The notes beneath the pieces were generated by a model. It was not told the DNA's origin. It saw only the letters and a list, made by a program, of their open reading frames with translations, and searched no databases. A DNA stretch of 43,699 bases from Gammaproteobacteria bacterium (lineage in GTDB: Bacteria; Pseudomonadota; Gammaproteobacteria; Steroidobacterales; Steroidobacteraceae), in NCBI GenBank assembly GCA_004297335.1, contig SCUD01000131.1, positions 1 to 43,699 of the forward strand. The letters run 5' to 3'. Position numbers and translations under genes: made by a program. Below, in pieces: positions 29,059 through 38,539 of this stretch; position 1 is the stretch's first letter, and the number at the start of each line of letters is the position of its first letter.

Positions 29059-30617
29059 AAGGGGACAGTCCCCTTTTTCACCGCCAGCAGCCCCGACTGG
29101 CCGGCGAGCCCATGGCCGGGATGCGTGCCAGCACCACAGAGGAACAGCCCCGGCACCGGCGTCGCATAGCGCGAGCAGCCGGGGACCGGGCGCATGAACA
29201 GCAGCTGGTCCAGCATCATCTCGCCCTGGCTGAGCGCGCCCTCGCGCAGGCCAAACCGCGATTCGAGATCCGGCGGCGCGAGCAGCACGCGCTCGCGCAC
29301 GCGCGCGGTGAACCCAGGCAGGTGTCGCTCGACGCGGGCGAGCGCCGTATCGGCGACCGCATCGCGCGCCAGTGACCAGTCACTCTCGCGCAGTGCATAC
29401 GGCGTGTACTGGATGTGCAGCACCGCGACCTGCCGACCCGGCGGCGCCAGCTCCGGCTGCCACAGACTCGGGATGCGCAGCTTGATCATCGGCTCGGCCG
29501 CGCAGCGGCCGTACTTCGCGGCATCCGCGGCGCGCTCGACGTAGCGCAGCGACGGCGCGATGAGCCAGGCGCCGGCTGGTCCGCCCGCGACTTCCGGCAG
29601 CGGCGGCAGCCCGTCGAGCGCGAGCAGCAGCCGGCTGCTGACGCCACGGAAACGGATGTTGCGCACCGCGTCGATGAACTCCGTGTCGAGGTGCTCCGGG
29701 CCCAGCAGCTCCAGCAGGCTCCGCCAGGGATCCAGGCTCGAAATCACGATGCTGCTGCCGACCTCCTCCCCTGCGCCGGTACGCACGCCGGCGATGCGCT
29801 CATCTTTCACCAGCAGCCGCTCGACCGCGACCCCGGTTTCGATCACGGCGCCGGCCGCGCGCGCAGCGGCAACGAGTGCTGCGGTCAGCGCCTGCGGCCC
29901 GCCCTGCAGGCGCAGGCGTTCACCGAACACGCCGGGCGCGATACCGATCTGCCGGTACAGGAAATTGAGTGCGGTGCCACCGGCCATCGGGCCCCGCGCC
30001 ACGTCCATCACGCCGATTCCGGCGAGCGCGCCCTTCAGACGCTCCGATTCGAAGCTGTCGTCGAGCAGGTCGGCGAGCGGCATCGGCAGCGCACGCAACA
30101 GTTCAACCATGCCTGCGCGGCCGAGGCCGCGGTAAAGCAGCGCGAGCTGGCCGAGCCCGAGCCGTTCCCGCAGTGTCGCCCCCGCGACCCGCGGTGGTGC
30201 GCGCCGGCACAACTCCTCGAGGAATCCGGCGAGTGCTGCCATCCGCGCGGCGAACGCCGGCCACGCGCGGGCATCGGCCGCCGAGTGCGGCAGGAGCGCC
30301 GCCGCCATCGGTCCGGGCGAGCGCAGCAGGGCCAGCGGCGGGCCCTCCCCGAGCGCAACGACGGTCGGATCGACGCTGACTGCAGCGGGCAGCGCAAGAC
30401 CGGTCGCACGCAGCACGTCGCGCGTCAGGTAGCCGGCATCTGCTGCGAGCGGCGCCGCGCGGAAACCCGGCGCGAACTCGATCTCGCGCAGCGTACCCCC
30501 GGGCTCCGGCGCCTCCTCGAGGACCAGCACGCGCCGGCCCTTGCGCGCGAGCACCGTCGCGGCGACCAGGCCGTCCGCGCCGGCGCCGAGCACGATTGCA
30601 TCGTAGGCGCGGCTCAC
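29055..30617 (-). CDS. Phytoene-desaturase-like NAD(P)/FAD oxidoreductase, second copy
   Basis: 520 residues, GTG 30617 overlapping the preceding stop by 4 bp (GTGA). N-terminal dinucleotide fold VLGAGADGLVAATVLARKGRRVLVLEE with GG at the flavin edge, and C-terminal PGLFLCGAGTHPGHGLAGQSG, the FAD-closing motif of phytoene desaturase/PYROXD2-like proteins. No carotenoid genes are nearby, so carotenoid synthesis is unlikely; an amine or lipid-like substrate oxidation is possible. It is related to the next gene upstream but diverged. Its C-terminus KKGTVPF is encoded by the palindromic repeat, which looks like a replaced or extended end. Confidence 0.85.
   Translation of the reverse strand: MSRAYDAIVLGAGADGLVAATVLARKGRRVLVLEEAPEPGGTLREIEFAPGFRAAPLAADAGYLTRDVLRATGLALPAAVSVDPTVVALGEGPPLALLRSPGPMAAALLPHSAADARAWPAFAARMAALAGFLEELCRRAPPRVAGATLRERLGLGQLALLYRGLGRAGMVELLRALPMPLADLLDDSFESERLKGALAGIGVMDVARGPMAGGTALNFLYRQIGIAPGVFGERLRLQGGPQALTAALVAAARAAGAVIETGVAVERLLVKDERIAGVRTGAGEEVGSSIVISSLDPWRSLLELLGPEHLDTEFIDAVRNIRFRGVSSRLLLALDGLPPLPEVAGGPAGAWLIAPSLRYVERAADAAKYGRCAAEPMIKLRIPSLWQPELAPPGRQVAVLHIQYTPYALRESDWSLARDAVADTALARVERHLPGFTARVRERVLLAPPDLESRFGLREGALSQGEMMLDQLLFMRPVPGCSRYATPVPGLFLCGAGTHPGHGLAGQSGLLAVKKGTVPF
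29057..29077. repeat. Dispersed palindrome, copy 1
   Basis: AAAAGGGGAC-A-GTCCCCTTTT is a perfect 10-bp inverted repeat around one base. The same sequence, with one more A/T at each end, recurs at 43511-43535. Here it holds the stop codons of two convergent genes and encodes the last residues KKGTVPF of the minus-strand protein. With flanking T on both strands it could act as a bidirectional terminator. Confidence 0.85.
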
Positions 30618-32191
30618 GCGTCCTCCAGGATCGCCCGCGCCGCGAGCCGGCCCGCGGCCCCCATGACGCCGCCGCCCGGATGGGTCGAGGAGCTGCAGTG
30701 ATAGTAGCCAGGAATCGGTGTGCGGTAGCCCGCCCAGTGCGCGGCTGGTCGCAGGAAGAACAGCTGCTGCAGCGAGAGCTCGCCGTGGAAGATGTTGCCC
30801 TCGGAGATGCCGATCTTCTCCTGGATGTCCGCCGGCGTCAGCACCTGGCGGTGCAGGATCGCGGATTTCAGGTTGGGCGCGTATTCGGCGAGGGTATCAA
30901 TGACTGTGTCGCCGAAGGCCTCGCGCCGCGCGGGCGTCCAGCCGCCATCGATCGCACTCGGTGCGTACTGCACGAAGATGCTCGCCACATGCGCTCCCGG
31001 TGGCGCCATGCCCGGATCGATCATCGACGGGAACACGATATCCATGTACGGGCGGCGCGAGAAACCGCCGTACTTGGCATCGTCGTAGGCACGCTCGAGA
31101 TAGTCGACGCTCGGGCTGATCGAGAACGCGCCGCGGTGCTGCGGGCCGATGCCCGGCATGCAGCTGAAGTCCGGCAGCTCGGAGAGCGCGAGGTTGACCT
31201 TGCCGGAAGAGCCGCGGAAGCGGAAACGCCGGACCTGCTCCAGCAGCTCGTCCGGCAGCTCCTTCTCCGCGACCAGTTCCAGATAGGTGCGCCGCGCGTC
31301 GAGGCCGGAGACGACGACCGGCGCGGTGAACTCCTCGCCGGTCTCCAGGGCGACGCCGGTCGCGCGACCATTCCGGACCAGCACCTGCGTCACCGCGGCG
31401 TCGGTCCGCAGCACCGCGCCCCACGAGCGCGCCGCGGCGGCGATCGCGTTGCTGACGGTGCCATTGCCGCCCTTGCAGAAGCCCCAGGCCCGGAACGCGC
31501 CGTCGATCTCGCCCATGTAATGATGCAGCAGCACGTAGGCCGAGCCCGGCGACCGCGGCCCGAGGAACGAGCCGATGATGCCGCTCGCGGACTTCGTGGC
31601 CTTCAGCGGCTCGCACTCGAACCATTCATCGAGATAATCGGCCGAACTCATCGTCAGCAGCTTGTAGAGCGCGTGGAAGCGTTCGCTGCCGAGCGACTCG
31701 AGATGACCGCCGAGCTTCAGCATGCCGCGCAGGTCGCGCAGTGACAGCGAGGTCGGGTCCGGCGGCATCAGCGACAGGAACGGCTTGACCGAGCGCGCGA
31801 TGTGGTGCATCAGCCGCCCGAACTCGATCATCGCCTCGGCGTCCAGCGGTGAGTGCCGGCTGATCTCGCGGCGGGTCAGGTCGGGGTCGTTCCAGCTCGC
31901 GAGGTAATCGCCATCCGGCAGCGGCGTCACGGTGCTCTCGAGCGGCAGGATCTGAAGGCCGTAGCGCGCCAGCTCGAGGTCGCGGATGATCTCCGGCCGC
32001 AGCAGGCTGACGACGTACGAGAACACCGAGAACGTGAAGCCGGGGAACACCTGCTCGCTGACCGCGGCACCGCCGAGCAGTTCGCGCCGCTCGAGCACGA
32101 TGACCTTGCGGCCGGCGCGCGCGAGATAGGCGGCGGTCACGAGCCCGTTGTGCCCGCCGCCAATGACGATCGCATCGTAACGGTTCGTCAT
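30614..32191 (-). CDS. Phytoene-desaturase-like NAD(P)/FAD oxidoreductase, first copy
   Basis: 525 residues. FAD-binding N-terminus VIGGGHNGLVTAAYLARAGRKVIVLERRELLGG; central GFCKGGNGTVSNAI; C-terminal GYYHCSSSTHPGGGVMGAAGRLAA. It belongs to the phytoene desaturase/PYROXD2 group. It begins 1 bp after the GcvT-like gene and overlaps the second flavoenzyme by 4 bp, so the three are one translational unit. Two adjacent, unequal flavoenzymes could form a heteromer or act in sequence. The substrate is unknown. Confidence 0.87.
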   Translation of the reverse strand: MTNRYDAIVIGGGHNGLVTAAYLARAGRKVIVLERRELLGGAAVSEQVFPGFTFSVFSYVVSLLRPEIIRDLELARYGLQILPLESTVTPLPDGDYLASWNDPDLTRREISRHSPLDAEAMIEFGRLMHHIARSVKPFLSLMPPDPTSLSLRDLRGMLKLGGHLESLGSERFHALYKLLTMSSADYLDEWFECEPLKATKSASGIIGSFLGPRSPGSAYVLLHHYMGEIDGAFRAWGFCKGGNGTVSNAIAAAARSWGAVLRTDAAVTQVLVRNGRATGVALETGEEFTAPVVVSGLDARRTYLELVAEKELPDELLEQVRRFRFRGSSGKVNLALSELPDFSCMPGIGPQHRGAFSISPSVDYLERAYDDAKYGGFSRRPYMDIVFPSMIDPGMAPPGAHVASIFVQYAPSAIDGGWTPARREAFGDTVIDTLAEYAPNLKSAILHRQVLTPADIQEKIGISEGNIFHGELSLQQLFFLRPAAHWAGYRTPIPGYYHCSSSTHPGGGVMGAAGRLAARAILEDA

Positions 32192-32192
32192 C

Positions 32193-33398
32193 TCAGGCTC
32201 GCTTGCGTGGCGGATCGTAGAACGGCAGCTTGCGCACTACGGCCGCCGCCCGCAGGCGCTGGTGCTCGACCGTCACCTCGAGCTCGACCGGCGTGTCCGG
32301 GTCGAAATGGGGCGCGCTCAGGTGGGCGAGCGCGAGGTACTTCTTCAACAGCGGCGACCAGCAGCCGCTCGAGGCATAGCCGACCTGCGACCCGGCCCGG
32401 TACACCGGCACGCTCGCGCGCCAGGCGACCGCCGGCACTGCTGGCGCGAGATCGACCGTCGTGTGCAGCGCCTCGAAGGAATCCCAGTTCACCTCGATGC
32501 CGACGAAGCGCCAGGCCGGGCCGCGCTCGCGCTCGGCCTGCAGTGCGCGCCGGCCGTTGTAGGGGCCCTTGTCGAAGCTGACGGTCCAGTCGAGCGCCAG
32601 CTCGAACGGCGTCGACATCTGCGCCTCGATCATCGCGCGGTGCGCCGACTGGTAGTCGACATCGAGCATCACCAGGCCCGCCTCGATGCGCGCGACGTCG
32701 AGTGCCCAGATGCCGGCCGGGGTCAGCCCGTAGTCCGCGCCGCGCGCGACGAGCGCGTCCCAGACCGGCAGCGCGGCCGCGGCAGGAATCCACAGTTCAT
32801 AGCCGAGATCCCCGGTATAGCCGGTGCGCGAGACCTGGATGTCGGTGCCCGCGATCCGGTTGTCCATCACGCGGAAGTACTTCAGCCCGTCCACCGGGCG
32901 CTCGGCCACGGCATTCAGTACCGCCCGTGACAAGGGCCCCTGCAGGGCCAGCGCGCCGAGCGCCTGCGAGACCTCCTCGATCGCGACCTGCAGGCCGAAG
33001 GCGTTGCGGTGCAGCCAGCGCAGGTTGGGCTCGGCCGAGGTCAGCCGGTACTCCTGTTCGCCGAGCCGGCTGATCGTGCCGTCGTCGATGAGCTTGCCGG
33101 CGGCATCGCACCAGCCGGTGTACAGCACCTGGCCGATCGCGGCCTTCGCGACGTTGCGCGTGACCACGCGGTCGAGCAGCCGCGTGGCATCGCGGCCGCT
33201 GATCCGGTACTTGTGCAGCGGCGAGACGTCGAGCAGCGCCGCGGCATTGCGGATCGCCGCGTATTCGTGCTCGTGCGTCCAGTCATAGACGCTCGCCGCC
33301 GCGTGGCCAGACCAGCGGCGCCAGGTGTGGCCGCGGATCAGCGGCGCTGTGCGCGGGTGAAACGGCGTGAGCTGCAGGGTGTGGGGGATTCGGGTCAC
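32193..33398 (-). CDS. GcvT-like aminomethyltransferase family protein
   Basis: 401 residues from GTG 33398, overlapping the rlmKL stop by 4 bp. T-protein fold: MFDVS-like LLDVSPLHKYRISG, GKLIDDGTISRL (the Asp of the folate site in GcvT), SRTGYTGDLGYELWIP, and DVARIEAGLVMLDVDY (the Arg-Leu-Glu-Ala-Gly equivalent), then a C-terminal barrel with GYASSGCWSPLLKKYLALAHL. Family members pass a methylene group from an amine donor to tetrahydrofolate. No gcvH or gcvP is adjacent, so this is not the glycine cleavage T-protein by context. Pairing with flavoenzymes recalls dimethylglycine and sarcosine demethylation. Confidence 0.85.
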   Translation of the reverse strand: MTRIPHTLQLTPFHPRTAPLIRGHTWRRWSGHAAASVYDWTHEHEYAAIRNAAALLDVSPLHKYRISGRDATRLLDRVVTRNVAKAAIGQVLYTGWCDAAGKLIDDGTISRLGEQEYRLTSAEPNLRWLHRNAFGLQVAIEEVSQALGALALQGPLSRAVLNAVAERPVDGLKYFRVMDNRIAGTDIQVSRTGYTGDLGYELWIPAAAALPVWDALVARGADYGLTPAGIWALDVARIEAGLVMLDVDYQSAHRAMIEAQMSTPFELALDWTVSFDKGPYNGRRALQAERERGPAWRFVGIEVNWDSFEALHTTVDLAPAVPAVAWRASVPVYRAGSQVGYASSGCWSPLLKKYLALAHLSAPHFDPDTPVELEVTVEHQRLRAAAVVRKLPFYDPPRKRA

Positions 33399-35614
33399 GG
33401 CGGCGGGGATGCTACCGGTGCGGATGCACGAGCGTCAAACCGCAGCTCGTAGCACTGATGGATGCGGGGATTGCGGGCGAAATCGCGCGGGATCGTCCGC
33501 GTCGTCAGGTCCGTGATCGCGAACCCCGGCAGTGCCGGCGCGTCCAGCCGGAATCGCCGGGAGTTGGTCGAGAACAGCAGCGAGCCGTCCGGCGCGAGGC
33601 GCCGCGCGGTCGCCAGGATCAGCGCCACGTGATCGCGCTGCACGTCGAACTCTTGCTGCATGCGCTTCGAGTTCGAGAAGGTCGGCGGGTCGAGGAAGAC
33701 CAGGTCGTAGCGCTGCCCGTCATCTTCCTCGAGCCACTGCAGGCAGTCGGCCTGCACCAGGCGGTGCGCAGGGCCACGGAAGCCGTTGACTTCCAGGTTG
33801 CGCTGCGCCCAGTCGAGATAGGTCCGCGACATGTCGACGCTCGTCGTCGCCAGCGCCCCTCCGGCCGCGGCGCAGACGCTCGCCGTGCCCGTGTAGCAGA
33901 ACAGGTTGAGAAACCGCCGTCCGCCGGCCGCGGCACGGATGCGTGCCCGGGTCGGCCGGTGATCGAGGAACAGGCCCGTATCGAGGTAATCCGTGAAGTT
34001 GACCAGGAAACGCAGGCTGCCCTCACTGACGACGACACGCTCGCCGCGCTCATCGAGCTGCCGGTATTGTTCGCTGCCCTTCTGCGGCCGGCGCGTGCGC
34101 CACCAGATCGCCGCCGCAGGCAGGCCCGTCACTTCCGCCAGCACGGACAAGGCCTCCTCGCGCCGGGCTCGTGCCCTGTCGCGGTCCACGGTGGCCGGCG
34201 GCGCGTATTCCTGCACATACAGCCAGCGGCCAGCCGCGCCCTCCGGGTCGGACTGGTAGAGATCGATCGCGAATGCGTACTCGGGCATGTCGGAGTCGTA
34301 GACCCGGTAGCAGGAGATCGCCTCGCGGCGCGCCCATTTCGCGAGCTGCTCCAGGTTCTTGCGCAACCGGTTCGCAAACATCGTCGCGCCCGGACGCGCA
34401 CGAGCCGCATCCGCGTCGATCACCGGCGGCCGGCCCGCCTCGCGCTGCGTGACGAAATGCGCAGGCTCGAGCGAGAAACGCAGCAGCCGGCACTCGAGCG
34501 GCCCGTTCATCATCCGGTGCGTGCGCCTGGCGTGGATCCCGAGACCGCGGCCGAGCGCCGGGTTGCCAGTCAGCACCGCGGCCTCCCAGCCGGCGTAGCC
34601 CTCGCGCAGCCGCTCACCGAGCAGCGTGTAGAGGCCCCGCAGTTCCTCCGCCTCGCCGAGGCGCTCGCCATACGGTGGATTCGTCGCCACCAGGCCCGTC
34701 TCCGCCGTCGCCGGCGGCAGCCCGGCGAGATCCCGGCGCTCGAAGCCGATGCGCTCGCCGAGTCCGGCCCTCCGGGCGTTGTCCCGCGCCTCCGCGAGCA
34801 GCCGCGCATCGCGGTCGTAGCCACGGATGCGACCGGGCTCGAGGCGCTCCGGGGCGCGGCGCGCCTCGGCCTCGGCCAGCAGTTCGCGCCAGGCGGCGGC
34901 GTCATGCTGTTTCCAGCGCTCGATGCCGAAGCGGGGGCGCAGCAGGCCGGGCGCGATGTCCGCAGCGATCAGTGCCGCCTCGATCGGCAGCGTGCCCGAG
35001 CCGCACAGCGGATCGACGAAACTGCCGCCGGCCTCGGCAATGGCCGGCCAGCCGGCCCGCAGCAATATCGCGGCCGCGAGGTGCTCCTTGAGCGGTGCCG
35101 CGCCCTGCCCGCCGCGATAACCCCGCCGGTGCAGGCTGTCGCCCGACAGGTCGATCGCGACGACCACACCAGCACGACCGGCACGCACGTTGATCCTGAG
35201 CGACGGCGCCGCGCGATCCACCGAGGGTCGTTGCCCGGTGCGCTCGCGGAACTGGTCCACGATCGCGTCCTTGACCCGCTGCGCGCCGAACTGCGTGTTG
35301 ACGATGCCCGGCAGGTTGCCGGAGAAGTCGACCGCGAGGCTGTCCGCAACCTCGAGATGTTCGGCCCAGTCGATCCCGCGGACACCGTTGTAGAGCTGCT
35401 GCACGTCCGCCGCCGCGAAATCGCCGATGCGCCACAGCACCCGCAGGCCCACCCGCGACCACAGGCAGGCCCGGCAGGCCTGCGCGAGTGTCGCCTCGCA
35501 GGCCGCGCCGCCGCGTACCTCACGCACCGCAGGCAGGCCGAGCGCGGTCAGCTCCGCGGCCAGCAGGTCCCCGGCGCCGGTCGCGGCGGTGACGAAGAGC
35601 GGGGGCGCGCTCAT
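33395..35614 (-). CDS. rlmL: 23S rRNA guanine methyltransferase RlmKL (fused)
   Basis: 739 residues (E. coli RlmL/YcbY 702), ATG 35614 overlapping the upstream stop by 4 bp. The N-terminal THUMP/RlmL half carries FVDPLCGSGTLPIEAALIA and the catalytic NPPYGERLG. The C-terminal RlmK half carries FLNLFCYTGTASV, the SAM site, and FLDPPTFSNSKRM. It makes m2G2445 and m7G2069 in 23S rRNA. The fusion is typical of Gammaproteobacteria. It is unusual to find this housekeeping gene embedded in a polyamine operon. Confidence 0.95.
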   Translation of the reverse strand: MSAPPLFVTAATGAGDLLAAELTALGLPAVREVRGGAACEATLAQACRACLWSRVGLRVLWRIGDFAAADVQQLYNGVRGIDWAEHLEVADSLAVDFSGNLPGIVNTQFGAQRVKDAIVDQFRERTGQRPSVDRAAPSLRINVRAGRAGVVVAIDLSGDSLHRRGYRGGQGAAPLKEHLAAAILLRAGWPAIAEAGGSFVDPLCGSGTLPIEAALIAADIAPGLLRPRFGIERWKQHDAAAWRELLAEAEARRAPERLEPGRIRGYDRDARLLAEARDNARRAGLGERIGFERRDLAGLPPATAETGLVATNPPYGERLGEAEELRGLYTLLGERLREGYAGWEAAVLTGNPALGRGLGIHARRTHRMMNGPLECRLLRFSLEPAHFVTQREAGRPPVIDADAARARPGATMFANRLRKNLEQLAKWARREAISCYRVYDSDMPEYAFAIDLYQSDPEGAAGRWLYVQEYAPPATVDRDRARARREEALSVLAEVTGLPAAAIWWRTRRPQKGSEQYRQLDERGERVVVSEGSLRFLVNFTDYLDTGLFLDHRPTRARIRAAAGGRRFLNLFCYTGTASVCAAAGGALATTSVDMSRTYLDWAQRNLEVNGFRGPAHRLVQADCLQWLEEDDGQRYDLVFLDPPTFSNSKRMQQEFDVQRDHVALILATARRLAPDGSLLFSTNSRRFRLDAPALPGFAITDLTTRTIPRDFARNPRIHQCYELRFDARASAPVASPPP

Positions 35615-37000
35615 TCGCGATCCAGCTGCAGGATCTCGACGCCGCGGAGCGGGCGTTCGAGGAACCCGAGCAGGAGCCGGTACAGATCCGGGTTGAAGAC
35701 GGCGTGCCCGGCATCGAGCCCGGCGAGTTCGTCCTCGCCCCGCGCGGTGCCGGCGTAGCACCAGCGGTCGAAGACGTGGATCTCCTCGAGCCCGCGCCAG
35801 TCGCGCTCGCGGATGCCGATGCGCCCCGGAAACGGCCAGTCCCGACGCCGCAGCCCGGCGAGCGCCATCCGCACCCGCAGCGCGTGCACAGCGGCCGGCT
35901 CCCGACCGACGCAGGCGCCGCGGCAGCGCTCGAGCTGGTAGGCGAGGCAGGACCCCGCGCCACCCTCGAGCCCGAGCCGCTTCGCGCACAGCCCGTGCTC
36001 GCGCATGAGGCCCTCGAGCGCACGGCGTGCATCACCCTGGCGGCGGAACATGCCGTACTCGTCGCCACCGGCCGTGGCCGGGTCGAAGGCAGTGAGGTCC
36101 GCACGCGGGCCGGTGGCATCGTCACCGAGCTGGATCGTCCAGAATTCCGGGCTGCCGCGCAGCCGGCGGTTCAGCAGCGGCTGGCGCTCCCGGGTCAGCC
36201 GCGCCTCGGTGAGCAGTGCACCGAACTCGCCGGCCGTCTCCTGCCACTCGACACGCCGCACCAGCCGCGCGAGCTCGAGTCCATGCCGTGCTCGTGGATC
36301 CGAGAAATGCGCCAGCACGCGGCTGGCAATATTCTTCGCCTTGCCGACATACAGCAGTGCATCGTCCTCGCCGTAGAACAGGTAGACGCCCGCACTCTCC
36401 GGCAATTCGCTGGCCACTCCCGAATCGAGCTGTGGTGGCAGACGCGGCGCGGCGCAGAGTTTCGCGACCATCGCTGCCAGCTCCTCGGCCGGCCAGCGGT
36501 CGCGAGCGATGCCGAGGAACTCGGCCAGCACGCGCGCATCGCCGAGCGCGCGGTGGCGCGCCGAGCAGCGGATGCCGTGGCGCGCCATCACCGCATCGAG
36601 ATTGTGCCCGCGCTGATCCGGCGTCAGGGCTCGTGACAGGCGCACCGTGCACAGCACTGGCGCCCGGAAACGCCGGCCCAGCCGGGCAAACTCGCTGCAC
36701 AGGAAGCCATAGTCGAAGCGTACGTTGTGCGCAACGAACAGCCGGCCCTCGAGCCGCGCCAGCAGTTCCTCCGCGACCTCCGCAAAGGGCGGCGCCTCGG
36801 CGACCATCGCCTCGCTGATACCGGTGAACTGCTGGATCGCATACGGAATGCGTACCCCCGGATTTACCAGCGTCGAGTACTCGCCGGTGATCGCGCCATC
36901 GTCGAGCAGCACGATGCCGGCCTCGATGACCCGATCGCGTGCCGCGTGGCCGCCGGTGGTCTCGAGATCCACGCAGGCGACGGCCCCGGCGAGCAAGGAT

Positions 37001-37014
<14 letters not shown>
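35611..37014 (-). CDS. DnaQ-type exonuclease fused to a UvrC/Cho-type GIY-YIG domain
   Basis: 467 residues from GTG 37014, overlapping aguB by 14 bp. Residues 10-180 are a DEDDh 3'-5' exonuclease: DLETTG (Asp16, Glu18), AHNVRFDYGFL, and HRALGDARV with the final His/Asp. Residues about 205-290 are a GIY-YIG nuclease domain, GVYLFYGEDDALLYVGKAKNIASRVL, as in UvrC N-termini and Cho. The C-terminal region has a Cys-containing segment (CLAYQLERCRGACVG) also seen in UvrC. Such fusions are known in many bacteria and are thought to act in DNA repair; the target here is not known. Confidence 0.9.
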
Positions 37015-37870
<856 letters not shown>

Positions 37871-37882
37871 GAGCGGTCGATC

Positions 37883-38431
37883 CTAGAGTGTCGGCGGAGT
37901 CGCCGCGCTGATGATCTCACATCGCTCGCGGCCGCGATTGCGGAAGCGGTGCGGCACCGCGCTCGGGAAATAGAAAGCCTCCCCGGGTCCGAGCTGGCGC
38001 ACCTGGCTGCCGACCGTGATCTCGATGCGCCCGCTGACGACGACACCGCCTTCCTCGCCCGGATGACTCAGCATCTCCGCACCCGTATCGGCTCCTGGTT
38101 CATAGACCTCGCGCAGGATCGTCAACCGCCGGCCGGGCCGGTTGCCGGCCACGAGGCGCAGCGAGACGTCGCCTTCGCCGAGTTCGGTGAGTTCGTCGCC
38201 AGCGTAGAAGACCTGCGGCGTCTGCTCCGGATCGAGCGTGAAGAACTCCGCGAGCGCCATCGGGATGCCGTCGAGGACCTTTTTCAGCGAGGCCACCGAA
38301 GGGCTCACCCGTCCCTGCTCGATCAGCGAGATCATGCCGTTGGTGACGCCCGCCCGCTTGGCCAGCTCGCGCTGCGAAAGGCCGTGCATCTGGCGCACGG
38401 CCCGGAGGCGAGAACCGACTTCGCTGCTCAT
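37883..38431 (-). CDS. puuR: PuuR-like repressor (HTH_3 plus cupin)
   Basis: 182 residues (E. coli PuuR 185), ATG 38431 with GGAG upstream; an in-frame ATG at 38446 is less likely. XRE-type helix-turn-helix at residues 5-60 (LRAVRQMHGLSQRELAKRAGVTN, ISLIEQGRVSPSVASL) and a C-terminal cupin (about 105-180, with EEGGVVVSGRIEITV and PSAVPHRFRN). Its ending CEIISAATPPTL mirrors E. coli PuuR. It is predicted to repress the polyamine genes until putrescine binds, and to control its own operon through the site at 38503-38517, which overlaps its promoter. Confidence 0.92.
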   Translation of the reverse strand: MSSEVGSRLRAVRQMHGLSQRELAKRAGVTNGMISLIEQGRVSPSVASLKKVLDGIPMALAEFFTLDPEQTPQVFYAGDELTELGEGDVSLRLVAGNRPGRRLTILREVYEPGADTGAEMLSHPGEEGGVVVSGRIEITVGSQVRQLGPGEAFYFPSAVPHRFRNRGRERCEIISAATPPTL

Positions 38432-38475
38432 CCGCGGGCACTCCAAGCGTCTAGGATATTAAACAATACTCGCGT

Positions 38476-38505
38476 AATATCCGGCTCTCGGTACAGAATT
38501 GTCAA
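38476..38505 (-). promoter_or_regulatory. puuR operon promoter
   Basis: On the minus strand TTGACA (38505-38500), an 18-bp spacer, then GATATT (38481-38476). The predicted start is near 38469, giving a leader of about 38 nt to the puuR ATG. The putative operator overlaps the -35 box, which fits autorepression. Confidence 0.65.
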
Positions 38506-38517
38506 TTATTTTGGACA
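38503..38517. promoter_or_regulatory. Putative PuuR operator between puuR and the omega-aminotransferase
   Basis: CAATTATTTTGGACA matches the puuD-side site (26163-26177) at 13 of 15 positions. It lies in the 108-bp divergent gap, 22 bp upstream of the aminotransferase GTG and over the puuR -35, so one bound repressor could control both directions. Confidence 0.6.
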
Positions 38518-38539
38518 CAACCCGAACTGGAGACTGCCG

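Noticed and set aside
29055..32191. Carotenoid biosynthesis (crtI) genes
   Set aside because: The proteins have the desaturase fold, but crtB, crtE or other carotenoid genes are absent and the operon context is amine catabolism.
32193..33398. Glycine cleavage system T-protein (gcvT)
   Set aside because: No gcvH or gcvP nearby; partners are flavoenzymes, so only the family name is kept.
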